A DNA stretch of 13,848 nt from NCBI GenBank assembly GCA_026770575.1, contig MU657454.1:1061-14908 (forward strand), written 5' to 3'. Origin of the DNA: Pelagophyceae sp. CCMP2097 (taxonomy: Eukaryota > Sar > Pelagophyceae). Both the position numbers and the translations under genes were made by a program. Below the pieces are notes generated by a model, which was given only the letters and a program-made list of their open reading frames with translations, did no database searches and had not been told where the DNA came from. Numbering within the stretch: the first letter of the stretch is position 1; every line of letters begins with the position of its first letter. Below, piece after piece: positions 6,118-13,454 of the stretch.

Positions 6118-6763
6118 TCGGGATTTCTAAAAAAATGAAATTTACAACCAAGCAATAATTGGGTTCGGCGCTTAAAATTCTAGTCTAGTTAGTGTCATGT
6201 GATTCCGCGCTGCGTTTTTGCGTGCCCCTTGATTATTTTTTTTTGATTTTTTTGATTTTTTTGAAATTCTAAAAAATTCTCAAAAAAAATCTCAAAATTC
6301 TTGTTATGTGCCATTTTGATAAAAAGGATGCGTCAAGTTTTATAAATAAAAGATTATATAAATATATAGAATGAGCGAAATGAAAACCCAAGTTGTGCGT
6401 TAAGGAAGGAAATTTAAAAATGGCCGATGCAATATTGAAATGCAAAATAAAGATGGAAGCTTATTGATGGATAAAAATCATAAGTCCCATGTAGACATAA
6501 TAAGGTGCGTAGACAATTCTATTACATCTCGTCGACTTCTTTATTATTATGCGAAGGGGCGCAATACGGTGACGAAATAATCTCGCGTCTCAAAATAAAA
6601 ACATCAAGGTAACAACAACAAAAAAACATATTGAAAAACTTGAGGTGGTTTGTTGTTAAAAAATCGCTCATTGATTCGATCGGTTCAGTGATCTTGTCCT
6701 TTATAATATAATTATCTACAGAGTTATAATCCAAGTTATCTTTTTTGGGGTATCCACGGCGTG
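6118..6763. other. Start of the AT-rich block; no gene supported
   Basis: Composition drops abruptly just after the 6085 stop. T and A runs fill 6230-6300. A minus-strand frame of 70 codons (6522-6734) is open but has no recognisable domain; part of it reads across the 17-bp echo of the 6101-6117 sequence. I see no RNA gene. Confidence 0.5.
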
Positions 6764-7285
6764 CTTAACTTCGCCCCAAAAAACTGATATTGGGATTTTT
6801 GAGTAGCGCGGTCCACAGCCCTCTAAATGTTGAACTGATTGGTTTAGTTTCAAGCTATCCATCGCATTGACATCATGCATCAACCTGTGGTTCATAATCG
6901 TCCATTTGGCTGCACACCAAAGGTCCAAATGTTGGTATATTTTGGTACGTTCTTAACTTCGCCCCGGTAATATCATACTTTGTAAGTATTATTGAGGTAT
7001 TTCGATGGTATTTGATGGTATTTCAAGGTCAAATATGGGCATCGAAAAGTAATTATTGAGAAAAATTCCGTTTGTCTTCGCCCGAAAAGTTTTCTTCGCC
7101 CGAAAAATCTTTTTGAAATGCGCCGCGCTCCGGCGCGCGTCGTCAGATTTAAGATCTGATTGCACGATCCCATCATACATTTCAACCGCGGTTCTAGCGC
7201 ATATCTCCACCACCTTTTGCGGGACCTCCTTCCCACAGTTTCATAAAACCATGAAGGGGCCAAGTTAAGAACGGGCGAAGTTAAG
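6764..7285. mobile_element. MITE-like element with CTTAACTTCGCCC terminal inverted repeats
   Basis: CTTAACTTCGCCC occurs at 6764-6776 and 6952-6964, and its exact inverse GGGCGAAGTTAAG at 7273-7285. The shortest element is 6952-7285 (334 bp, 13-bp perfect ends); a longer one would be 6764-7285. A partial extra unit (CCAAGTTAAGAAC) abuts the right end. Inside, CTTCGCCCGAAAA is repeated in tandem (about 7077-7106), and a GC-rich patch (about 7120-7150) is followed by the inverted pair TCAGAT/ATCTGA. Overlapping short frames on both strands contain no domain. No target-site duplication was seen. Confidence 0.5.
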
Positions 7286-7438
7286 CCTGTCGTCGATACA
7301 TAACAGGATATTTCGTTTTTTGTTGTTGTTGAAAATTTAAAACCGATGCTTATGGGGTCGGTATAAGTACTGAAACTGTATATAGACGAACGGGGTTCTT
7401 TTTCATATTAGGTATCCTTGAAGGCTTTTTCATCTCAG

Positions 7439-7714
7439 ATGTGCCTTCGTTCTTTTTCGCCAAATAGTTCGCACCCGAGCCGCACAGACCGTGGCCCGTT
7501 AAATAAAGTTTTTCTTGAGCAACTATTTCCCCCCCCTTTTAGTTTGTCTAAAGCCTCTATAAATCTTATATTGGATGAATGTGGGTTTGTTAAAATTGCG
7601 CCATCCAAGAAAATATCAGAGAGGTTATATGGATTCGTCCCCCGCCAGACGAGAAAATTGCCGCATGGTAAATTATTGCGAAAATATGTGGATCGTCTAT
7701 CGAAAAAATCTTAA
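7439..7714 (+). CDS. Hypothetical ORF of 91 residues in the AT-rich block
   Basis: Not recognised. The frame is open from about 7412, but the first ATG is 7439. The second half is the more protein-like: SKASINLILDECGFVKIAPS followed by a basic tail with KLPHGKLLRKYVDRLSKKS. The first half is Ser/Pro-rich. Just upstream, 7334-7465 holds another short open stretch (VGISTETVYRRTGFFF) in a different frame, so this may be a decayed larger gene. The opposite strand is also open over much of the region, so coding is uncertain. Confidence 0.25.
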   Translation: MCLRSFSPNSSHPSRTDRGPLNKVFLEQLFPPPFSLSKASINLILDECGFVKIAPSKKISERLYGFVPRQTRKLPHGKLLRKYVDRLSKKS

Positions 7715-8195
7715 TTTTTTTATGTGAACCCACTTGGCGTCTTATATTTATAAATACCCTTTTGAAAAATAGTGCGTTTTTTTTCACAGTTCCGTGTCCA
7801 TTAATAATTTTTTTTTTTTTAAAAACAGATTAATTATGTTGTTATTTAATTAAATCAATCTTGGGGAATATAATGAAAATACAGAGACAAATTGCCTTGT
7901 CTCTTTATATGCGATCACAATAGATAACGCGAAAACTGGGAAGAAAGTGCTAATTAAAATCAACTTTTTTGAAACAAATATATTACAGTTAATCTTTGCC
8001 AATGCCTGGCGGTTTTTATATATTCGGGATAAAAAGGATACAAATTAAATATAAAAAAAGTTACGCGAGTTAGAGAAAAGATAACAGGAACTATCTTAAG
8101 GTGCACACTATCAAACCGCAGTATTTTTTAATAGCAAAACGTGGTTAATTGCCCCCCCCAGGGTTATAACTGGATTTTATTTGGAAATATATAAT
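7715..8195. other. AT-rich spacer without a supported feature
   Basis: Very AT-rich, with T or A runs (about 7808-7824) and a run of eight C near 8152-8159. All six frames are frequently stopped. No RNA gene or convincing inverted repeat was recognised. Confidence 0.5.
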
Positions 8196-9670
8196 GAAAA
8201 TCCCGAGTATTACTTAGAACCTTTTACAAATCCTAAAGAGACTGGTAAAGTTAAATTGACCCCTTTTATATGATTAAAAAAGAAAATGCTACAATTATAT
8301 GGAATTTAATTATGAATATAATTGTCTTATATAGTTCAAGATGTGTCAAATATAGAAGGTGTCTCGATTATAAATGATAAATTGGTCCAAAATTTGATTT
8401 ACCACAAACTTTTTTCTTTTTAAATTTGACAATGAAAAATTTCTCGTTTGTTGTTATTAAAAATTATGAATTTTTCGTTAAAATAACGTCAACGAATGTC
8501 ATAGATGCTTCTCAGATTGGAGAATGTTGATCATCGTCAAACAAGTTCTAAGTATAGAAAATGTAGACTTACGAAACTTCAAAGTCTATGTTGGAGAAGA
8601 AAGGGTAAGTGTGAATGGCGCTCAAATTGGTTCAGGGGGTTCAGGGCCTACCGGGAGTTGATGGAGTTGATGGCATAGATGGGAGTCCCGGTAATGATGG
8701 GAGTCCCGGTAGAGACGGCAAATCAATCACTGGCAGTCAAGGCGAGCAAGGCAAATCAGGAAAGAACGGCAAATCCATAAATGCTTGTCGGGGTCCACAA
8801 GGCGCCATTGGACCAATCGGCATCCGAGGCCTCCCGGGCCTTTCAATAATTGGGCCTCCGGATATACATGGCCAATATGGAGTAGACGCCAATCCCAACA
8901 CAGCAGAAAAACTTATATATATTTATTCTAATAAGATTAATTAATTAAACTATGATCATAGCTTAATCATAAATAACTCAAGAATATATATTTGTCCATA
9001 CGAGACTTCATCTTAAAAACTTCTTAAGCGGAAACCGATACCTTTGTAACTGGTGGTAATTTTTTTTATAAAAAAATGGGCCAGCGGGGGATGCTCAGAA
9101 AACAGGGGATTTAATCGGTACATCCTCGCCTGGACTGAAATGTGGTTTCGTGCCCGTTATAGAAGGCTATGCTCAAAACACCATTATTTACTTCAATACA
9201 CTGCCTACAAATTTCACTTTGTTTTCGATAACGAGGTACACATATGAAGATTTGATTCAAAGACATAAAAAATTTCGGAGGGGAAACAATTTCCATAAAA
9301 TTTGCTTGTGGACACGAGAGATTTACTGCTCGGGGATTTTTTAACAATGATCATGTCGACTATGGCTTTGATAATGAGGGCGGTGGCGAATTAAAATTTT
9401 TAAACCCGCATGTTCGAACATTGACATGATGAAAAGTCCTGATAATGTTTTAACTAACATCAAATCTATCGGAGCAAGAAAAATCCCAAGTTTAAGAGCG
9501 TCGCGAAGACTTACCATAAATGGGACTAGAGCATCAGGAGGCAGATTTAATTTCAATTTCAATTTGCTATATTGTTGCTCTTTGATCTCGCACTGACTGT
9601 GGAAGAAATGCAAATCGTCTCGAGTGTGTTTCAGGAACATATTGAAAAAGACAACTTTGATATTTATTAA
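8196..9670 (+). pseudogene. Decayed collagen-like and LamG-like lectin gene, virus-type architecture
   Basis: Several consecutive plus frames hold successive parts of one protein, broken by frameshifts and stops. Order: a fragment with NPEYYLEPFTNPKETGKV (about 8196-8270); NIEGVSIINDKLVQN (8340-8423); NYEFFVKITSTNVIDASQIG (8432-8530); ENVDLRNFKVYVGEERVSV then GGSGPTG (8524-8661), whose end resembles the preceding fragment; a Gly-X-Y collagen-like tract (8615-8944, e.g. GSPGNDGSPGRDGKS) that continues the triplets in a shifted frame; a last triplet remnant GPAGDAQKTGD near 9080-9110; then a beta-sandwich-like domain (TNFTLFSITRYT at about 9200-9240, a GH....ARGFF stretch, RRLTINGTRASGG at about 9510, and LALTVEEMQIVSSV at about 9590-9630) ending at TAA 9668-9670. 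The last pattern is typical of LamG/ConA-like lectin ends. Collagen plus lectin proteins are common in algal giant viruses. At least five frame breaks make it nonfunctional unless the sequence has errors. Confidence 0.65.
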
Positions 9671-9703
9671 AAATTAATAAATCAGGGGAAGGAAATATTT
9701 TAA

Positions 9704-9979
9704 TTGATTCAAGGACTAAAAATATCTTCTAACAACACTGCGTATACCGCAGGAACTTACATCGATATATCATTCGATAACGAGATAAGTTCAAATGGCA
9801 CTACGTATATTGGTGGGTCTTACTTTGACATACCATCCGATAACAAGAAAATTTCTTTAGAAACGAAGTATATAGGTGGGTCGAACATCGATATATCATC
9901 AGATAACGAGATAAAATCTAAAGAAACTACGTATATTGGGGGTTTGAACATCGATAAATCGCAGGATCCTTACGACTGA
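9704..9979 (+). pseudogene. Fibre-like repeat fragment: four 21-residue Y-x-G-G-x-x-I-D-I-S units
   Basis: The frame encodes four units: AYTAGTYIDISFDNEIS, TYIGGSYFDIPSDNKKIS, KYIGGSNIDISSDNEIK and TYIGGLNIDKS. Tyr-to-Tyr spacing is exactly 21 residues (63 bp) in all three intervals. Repeats of YTAGTGIDIS type occur in phage and giant-virus tail-fibre or surface proteins. There is no ATG; the frame begins at TTG after a TAA, and ends TGA-TAG at about 9977-9982, after which the same frame stays open to about 10095 (GVVISYEWLTDRISRYPK). It lies 34 bp after the collagen/LamG pseudogene and is likely a fragment of the same or a neighbouring surface-protein gene. Confidence 0.55.
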
Positions 9980-10099
9980 TAGCAGTGTTATCATTCTCGA
10001 GGCCATCAAAGTTCTTTTACCGGTGTCGTTATCTCATACGAATGGCTAACAGATAGAATATCCCGGTATCCGAAACTAATAAAAAACTTTTTTTAGTTG

Positions 10100-10217
10100 T
10101 GTTGTCATATTTAATAAAACATATAATAAATAATATATCTTAAAATATGTATGATTTTTATTTATAATAATAAATCTTATAAAAAAATTTGTTAAAAATT
10201 ATGATTTCAATTACAAA
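10100..10217. other. Very AT-rich spacer
   Basis: Almost only A and T, with AATAAA-like strings (about 10113-10140) that could serve as 3'-end signals for the preceding gene. No coding or structural feature was recognised. Confidence 0.4.
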
Positions 10218-10666
10218 ATGTTGATTCAAGAAACAAGACTCGCATCTAACAAGCATGTTGATATGAATCGCGTTGCTTTTTCAACCTACACTTGAAGTAA
10301 ACAAATTGAAAAGCCTATTTTGTATTTCCGAAAGTAAACAATCAAAATATAAAAACGATATTAAATTAAAAAAAATTCGAGTCAGTACTCTGAACAAATC
10401 GAAACGGACAACTATATTTTTCGATTTATCGAAAACATTAAAGCTACGGCAACGGGCGGGTTTTATCGAGATCTCAGATTTTCAATGCATGAATATGATT
10501 ACAAACATCACAAAAAAAGAAATTATATTTATTTAATTCGAGATAACAATGTGAATAAAACGACTCTTGAGATTCAAAAAGGATTTCTCAGAATCAAATG
10601 ATATTTACGATTTTTTTTAATAAAGTCATGAAAACAATACAAGCTTCTTTTTTTTTTTTAATTTAG
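10218..10666 (+). pseudogene. Frameshifted gene relic; weak resemblance to a viral minor capsid/penton N-terminal half
   Basis: ATG 10218 starts 25 codons (MLIQETRLASNKHVDMNRVA) ending at TGA near 10295. The overlapping frame 10273-10536 continues with KLKKIRVSTLNKSKRTTIFFD and GFIEISDFQCMNMITNITKK. A third frame continues with NYIYLIRDNNVNKTTLEIQK, and a fourth stretch has SESNDIYDFFNKVMKTIQ, ending at TAG 10664-10666. The order of an N-I-T motif, a short Y-containing strand, an E-I-Q-K-G-F strand and a D-I-Y-x-F-F helix recalls minor capsid (penton) proteins of Polinton-like elements and virophages, but this is a pattern impression, not a family match. At least three breaks; clearly not intact. 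Confidence 0.35.
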
Positions 10667-10680
10667 AATAAGTTCTGAGT

Positions 10681-11082
10681 TTGAATTTTACTAGTGAGCA
10701 CGTTTATAGATTTTTTAAATGTGAAACAAACAACCCAAAAAATCAAAGAATTACTTCTAATTATAATGTTGATATTTACCAATTATATCAAAATTTAAAT
10801 CTTGCATTTATAGACATAAAACAGGCAGTTTGTCGACGAATAATGATACTGCATTCATTGGGAGTTAAATCGCCAAAATACCGACAAAGTGCGTTTTTGG
10901 CCAGTATTTTATTTTATAGTATAACATGAAAGTCGGATATTAAACTTTATGACAAGATTGTCGACTCGTTCAAGATACGTACATATAACGATATGGATTC
11001 AGATGTGTTAACCGACATATTTTGGACGATGAGTGTTAAATTGGTTATAACTGATGATGAAGAAACAGCCCGTCAGAACTAG
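10681..11082 (+). pseudogene. Two-part ORF split by one in-frame TGA; unknown, virus-like region
   Basis: The plus frame is open for 82 codons from TTG 10681, has TGA at 10927-10929, then runs 50 further codons in the same frame to TAG 11080-11082. Both halves look protein-like: TSNYNVDIYQLYQNLNLAFI and AVCRRIMILHSLG before the stop, YDKIVDSFKIRTYNDM and MSVKLVITDDEE after it. There is no ATG near the start; an in-frame TAA lies at 10669-10671. The simplest reading is a decayed gene with one nonsense mutation (TGG to TGA would restore a Trp). Readthrough or a variant code cannot be excluded by eye, but neighbouring frames also carry TAA and TAG, which favours decay. Confidence 0.5.
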
Positions 11083-11308
11083 GCTTGGTCTATAATAAAC
11101 ATAAGGCAGTAATCAAAATTATCTTTTCATAAATAATAAGGTAAGTCTTTTAAAACTTCAAGAGATTTATACATTGAACGATTTATTTTTATCAAGAAAG
11201 TGTATTAATACATTAATCGATATTATGGATAATATTTTAAAGTATGTTTTAGTATGTATAAGTAAAATATAAAATCAAAATATAAAAAAAATACAGTTTT
11301 ATTTATAA
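11083..11308. other. AT-rich spacer
   Basis: No gene is supported. Frames are closed by frequent TAA. The sequence ATAAAATATAAAATCAAAAT and similar A/T runs occupy 11255-11300. Confidence 0.4.
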
Positions 11309-11590
11309 TCTAAATACATACATGGTGTTTCGACATTTGGCAAGAAAATAAAATTGCAAAGCACGCACAATTGGCAGAAATCGGCAAGAACTGCACTTAA
11401 GATTCTAAGGAATGCGCCAGATGTCATAATGAACACTGGTAATGCTTATTCAACCGTGGCACGGGAGGATTGATAAGGTGGTGGTGGGGGTCTTGCCGGC
11501 AATGGGAAAATCGCTTTGCCTTTTCTTGCTGCCATTGAGTTTTTAAAATATACAGGTAAGGCAGTACATGGTATAGGAAAGTTGACTTAA
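11309..11590 (+). pseudogene. Reading frame interrupted by a TGA-TAA double stop
   Basis: A plus frame is open from 11309 for 54 codons, with a basic stretch (FGKKIKLQSTHNWQKSARTA) and ILRNAPDVIMNTGNAYSTVA. It meets TGA 11471-11473 and TAA 11474-11476, then stays open for 37 codons with a Gly-rich hydrophobic stretch (GGGGLAGNGKIALPFLAAIE) to TAA 11588-11590. The two pieces may belong to one decayed gene or be two small ones. No family is recognised. The basic-then-Gly/hydrophobic profile would suit a small virion protein, which is only a guess from context. Confidence 0.35.
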
Positions 11591-11841
11591 CAGTTTAAAA
11601 AATGGAGAATATGCAAGCGCTGTAAACACTCTCGAAAGAACTGTATCGACTTCCGAAAGGTTAAAAAAAAAATTTAGAACAATAAAAATAATTTTATTTT
11701 ATTTTATATATTTTGAAAAATTAAAAATATTGAGAATATAAACCCAATAAGTGTAGAAAATCAAGAGTTTAGTTGATTCTAAAGCCCAGAAAATAATTAC
11801 AAGAGCGCGCCGGAGGCACACGGAGGCCCCGAAGGATTTAT
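11591..11841. other. Right boundary of the AT-rich block
   Basis: AT-rich to about 11800 (TTTTATTTTATTTTATATAT around 11690-11710), then an abrupt switch to GC-rich sequence at about 11804-11812 (GAGCGCGCCGGAGG). On the minus strand, 11826-11841 holds the 3' flank of the OTU gene, with AATAAATCCTTCGGGGCCTC: an AATAAA poly(A)-like string next to a CCTTCGGGG motif related to the hairpin family. No target-site duplication or terminal repeat pairing this edge with the left edge was found. Confidence 0.4.
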
Positions 11842-12364
11842 TCACAGAGTAAGACGGGGGTTAAACAATTGCGTTAAATCAATGGCATCAGGCCCTGCCT
11901 GCTCGTCGGAATCGCCGCCTGGGCCGTCGGAGTCGTCGTAGGTTTTGGAGTTGAAAGAGGCCGCCGAGCGTGGGTTTGACCTGGATGAAGCTTTTCTCGG
12001 CGTAGCTCGTCACGACCGTGATCTTGACTCCGTACGCGTCGGCCGCGGCCTGGAGCGTGACGTGGTCGCCCCACTCGCGCGCCTGGGCCATCCTGCACGC
12101 GTACGCCTCGTAGTCCTCGTGCACAAAGCCGCAATAGGCGCCCGAGGCGGCGCGGAGTTGCTTGACGACGGCGGCGCGGACGACGGGATGGAGTTCCTGG
12201 TTGCCGAAGAGGCGATGGGCCAGCGCGCGAAATTGGCAATTGCCGTCCGGCTCGATGGCGTGCTCCACGAGGCTATAGTCCACCAGGCGCGCGACCAGCC
12301 GCGCGCGCTCTGGCGAGGGCTCCTCGTCGAGCGCGCGATCGGCGTCGTCTAGGATCGCCTGCAT
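11842..12364 (-). pseudogene. OTU-family deubiquitinase, C-terminal catalytic segment lost by deletion/frameshift
   Basis: OTU proteases are cysteine isopeptidases that cleave ubiquitin chains. ATG 12364 is bounded upstream by an in-frame TGA. Residues 37-47 are IEPDGNCQFRA, with catalytic-site Asp40 and Cys43; WGDHVTLQAAADAYGVKITV (98-117) and SFIQVKP (125-131) closely follow the plant/fungal OTU DUB 9-12 type. The family then continues about 15 residues to an HYNS motif carrying the catalytic His. Here that piece is absent: after Pro131 the frame turns Arg-rich and stops near 11888, while the other frame encodes FNSKTYDDSDGPGG and an acidic tail to TGA 11842-11844. Only about 31 nt separate VKP from YDD, too few to hide the missing residues or a normal intron. 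The likely product is catalytically dead, so I call it a pseudogene or recent null allele. A sequencing error could explain the shift but not the missing His. Confidence 0.75.
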
Positions 12365-12408
12365 GTCCTTTCACCCGTGAGCCGACGGACCGCGCGCCGC
12401 CCAAAGTA

Positions 12409-12525
12409 GACGGAACTTCACGGATGGACTCGGCGACGGACAGACAGACAGACATAATTGCCCCAAGTAATCCTTCAATCAAAGGACCCGAAGGGCCCTG
12501 ACCGTAAACTGACGTTGATCAAACG
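12409..12525 (-). repeat. Interspersed hairpin repeat, copy 2
   Basis: Same order as copy 1: GGAACTTCACGGAT, a shorter GACGGACAGACAGACAGACA tract (about 12433-12453), AATTGCCCC, TAATCCTTCAATCAAAGGAC, the hairpin AGGACCCGAAGGGCCCT at 12483-12499 (identical to copy 1), and AAACTGACGTTGATCAAAC. On the minus strand it lies about 45 bp upstream of the OTU start codon, so it may occupy the OTU promoter or 5' UTR. Confidence 0.85.
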
Positions 12526-12529
12526 GTGC

Positions 12530-12546
12530 AGTCCCCTTCGGGGCCT
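12530..12546 (-). repeat. Additional hairpin of the CCTTCGGGG type
   Basis: AGTCCCCTTCGGGGCCT has a 4-bp core stem CCCC/GGGG around a TTC loop plus outer pairing with one mismatch. It follows copy 2 directly and resembles the CCTTCGGGGCCT string at the OTU 3' end (minus strand, about 11824-11836). Confidence 0.5.
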
Positions 12547-12756
12547 GAAATAGTATCGTCGTTTCTATGTTTTTAACGCGTAATGCGTTTACGCGAGGGG
12601 CGCTTGGAGGAGTGCACACGGCCGCCCGTCGAGGGCATAGCCTCGGCACCGCTCTGAAACCGAGACTGCCCGCTCCGAGACTGCCCCCCCCAGCGGCACT
12701 CAAGAGGCCCGGGCGTGGTTTTAGTGTGACTGCGGCGGCGGGCTTTGAACCAGGCG
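12547..12756. other. GC-rich intergenic spacer
   Basis: No gene is supported; several frames are open on both strands without a domain. The string GAGACTGCCC occurs twice (about 12661-12690). On the minus strand near 12740-12752, GGTTCAAAGCC matches the B-box core, without a T stem or other tRNA arms. Confidence 0.35.
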
Positions 12757-12778
12757 AGGCACCTCGAAGGAGGCGCCT
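12757..12778 (-). terminator. Hairpin at the stop codon of the 12778-13454 gene
   Basis: AGGCACCTCGAAGGAGGCGCCT pairs over nine positions with one mismatch and a 4-nt loop (CTTC on the minus strand), beginning at the TGA stop (12778-12780). Like other hairpins here it has a TTC-containing loop. A 3'-end role is inferred only from position. Confidence 0.35.
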
Positions 12779-13454
12779 CACCACGAAGCGTCGCTAGAGT
12801 CCCCTTTCGAGGCCGCCGCATCGCCTGCTCCGGTGTTGGGAGCCGCCGACAGGGCGGCGATTGCCTCGGGAGCGGTCGCCTCTGGAGGCGCGAAAGCCGC
12901 GGCGGCACTCTCGCGAGTGGGCACGGGCGCCTGGAGCGCGACCCTCACTCAAGCCCTCCCTGGCCGTGTCCTTCTCTGGGCCGTCCTCCGTGATGTTGTA
13001 AATCAGCTTCGCGTCCTGGATGCCCTCCTTGCGCGCGGCGAGCGCGTTGGCGAGCGCCATCTGATCGCGGATAGCGTCGGACGCGGCGACGACCTTTGCG
13101 ACGCGGTGCCGCTTCTCGTCGTGAGCGGCGTCGCCCTCGCGATGGTCCAAGTTGCGCTGGTTGGCACGGCTCGACGCGGGCGCGTTGTTCTTCGGAAAGC
13201 CGCCGGCCGGGACGCCATTGGACTCCGGACTTCCAAAAATGAGCGCTGGCGCCGGTGACCATGGGCCGAACAGCGCCCACGCGCCCCAGATACCAGTCCG
13301 CGGGAGGGTCGCCAGAGGAAGTCGCGTCCGTGGACGCGCGCGCCTTTGCGGCGCGAGCCGTGGCCGCGCGCGGGACGTCGCCCTGGTGCGTCGCGGCGTT
13401 CTTGATCCACTCCGGGGCATCACCTTCCTGCGCGCGGTCGAACGGCGGCAGCAT
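12778..13454 (-). CDS. Unrecognised host protein, one inferred intron and one frame break
   Basis: I do not recognise the family. From ATG 13454 the frame begins MLPPFDRAQEGDAPEWIKNA and is Ala/Arg/Lys-rich. It changes frame at about 13230-13293, where a 64-nt GT-AG intron would join GACTG to TCCGGAG. The second section (13229 to about 12948) has ESNGVPAGGFPKNN and a charged, probably helical stretch (NLDHREGDAAHDEKRHRVAK, IRDQMALANALAARKEGIQD, LIYNITEDGPEKD). Beyond about 12945 the protein-like frame shifts again to an Ala/Pro-rich acidic tail (APEAIAALSAAPNTGAGDAA to SDASW) and TGA 12778-12780. No GT-AG pair of reasonable length explains this second shift, so it may be an indel. An intron 13463-13566 (104 nt) could alternatively fuse this gene to the helicase exons upstream. 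Confidence 0.5.
13230..13293 (-). other. Inferred 64-nt GT-AG intron
   Basis: On the minus strand, donor GACTG|GTATCT and acceptor CATTTTTGGAAG|TCCGGAG. Splicing after two codon bases joins the two protein-like frames of the 12778-13454 gene. Evidence is frame continuity plus canonical ends and a T-rich acceptor; no homologous protein is known to me to confirm it. Confidence 0.45.

Noticed and set aside
9341..9640. Minus-strand ATG frame of 99 codons
   Set aside because: The plus strand here has the better explanation, a lectin-like domain end (LALTVEEMQIVSSV), so I treat the minus frame as a shadow.
10681..11082. Alternative genetic code with TGA read as Trp across the AT-rich island
   Set aside because: One in-frame TGA is weak evidence; neighbouring relics are broken by frameshifts, TAA and TAG as well, which fits ordinary decay.
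12833..13258. Plus-strand 141-codon frame
   Set aside because: Shadow of the minus-strand gene; composition follows the complementary codon bias and there is no domain.
12794..13423. Minus-strand 209-codon frame as one intact gene
   Set aside because: Only its middle part is protein-like; the beginning and end are better explained by other frames joined by an intron and a frame break.
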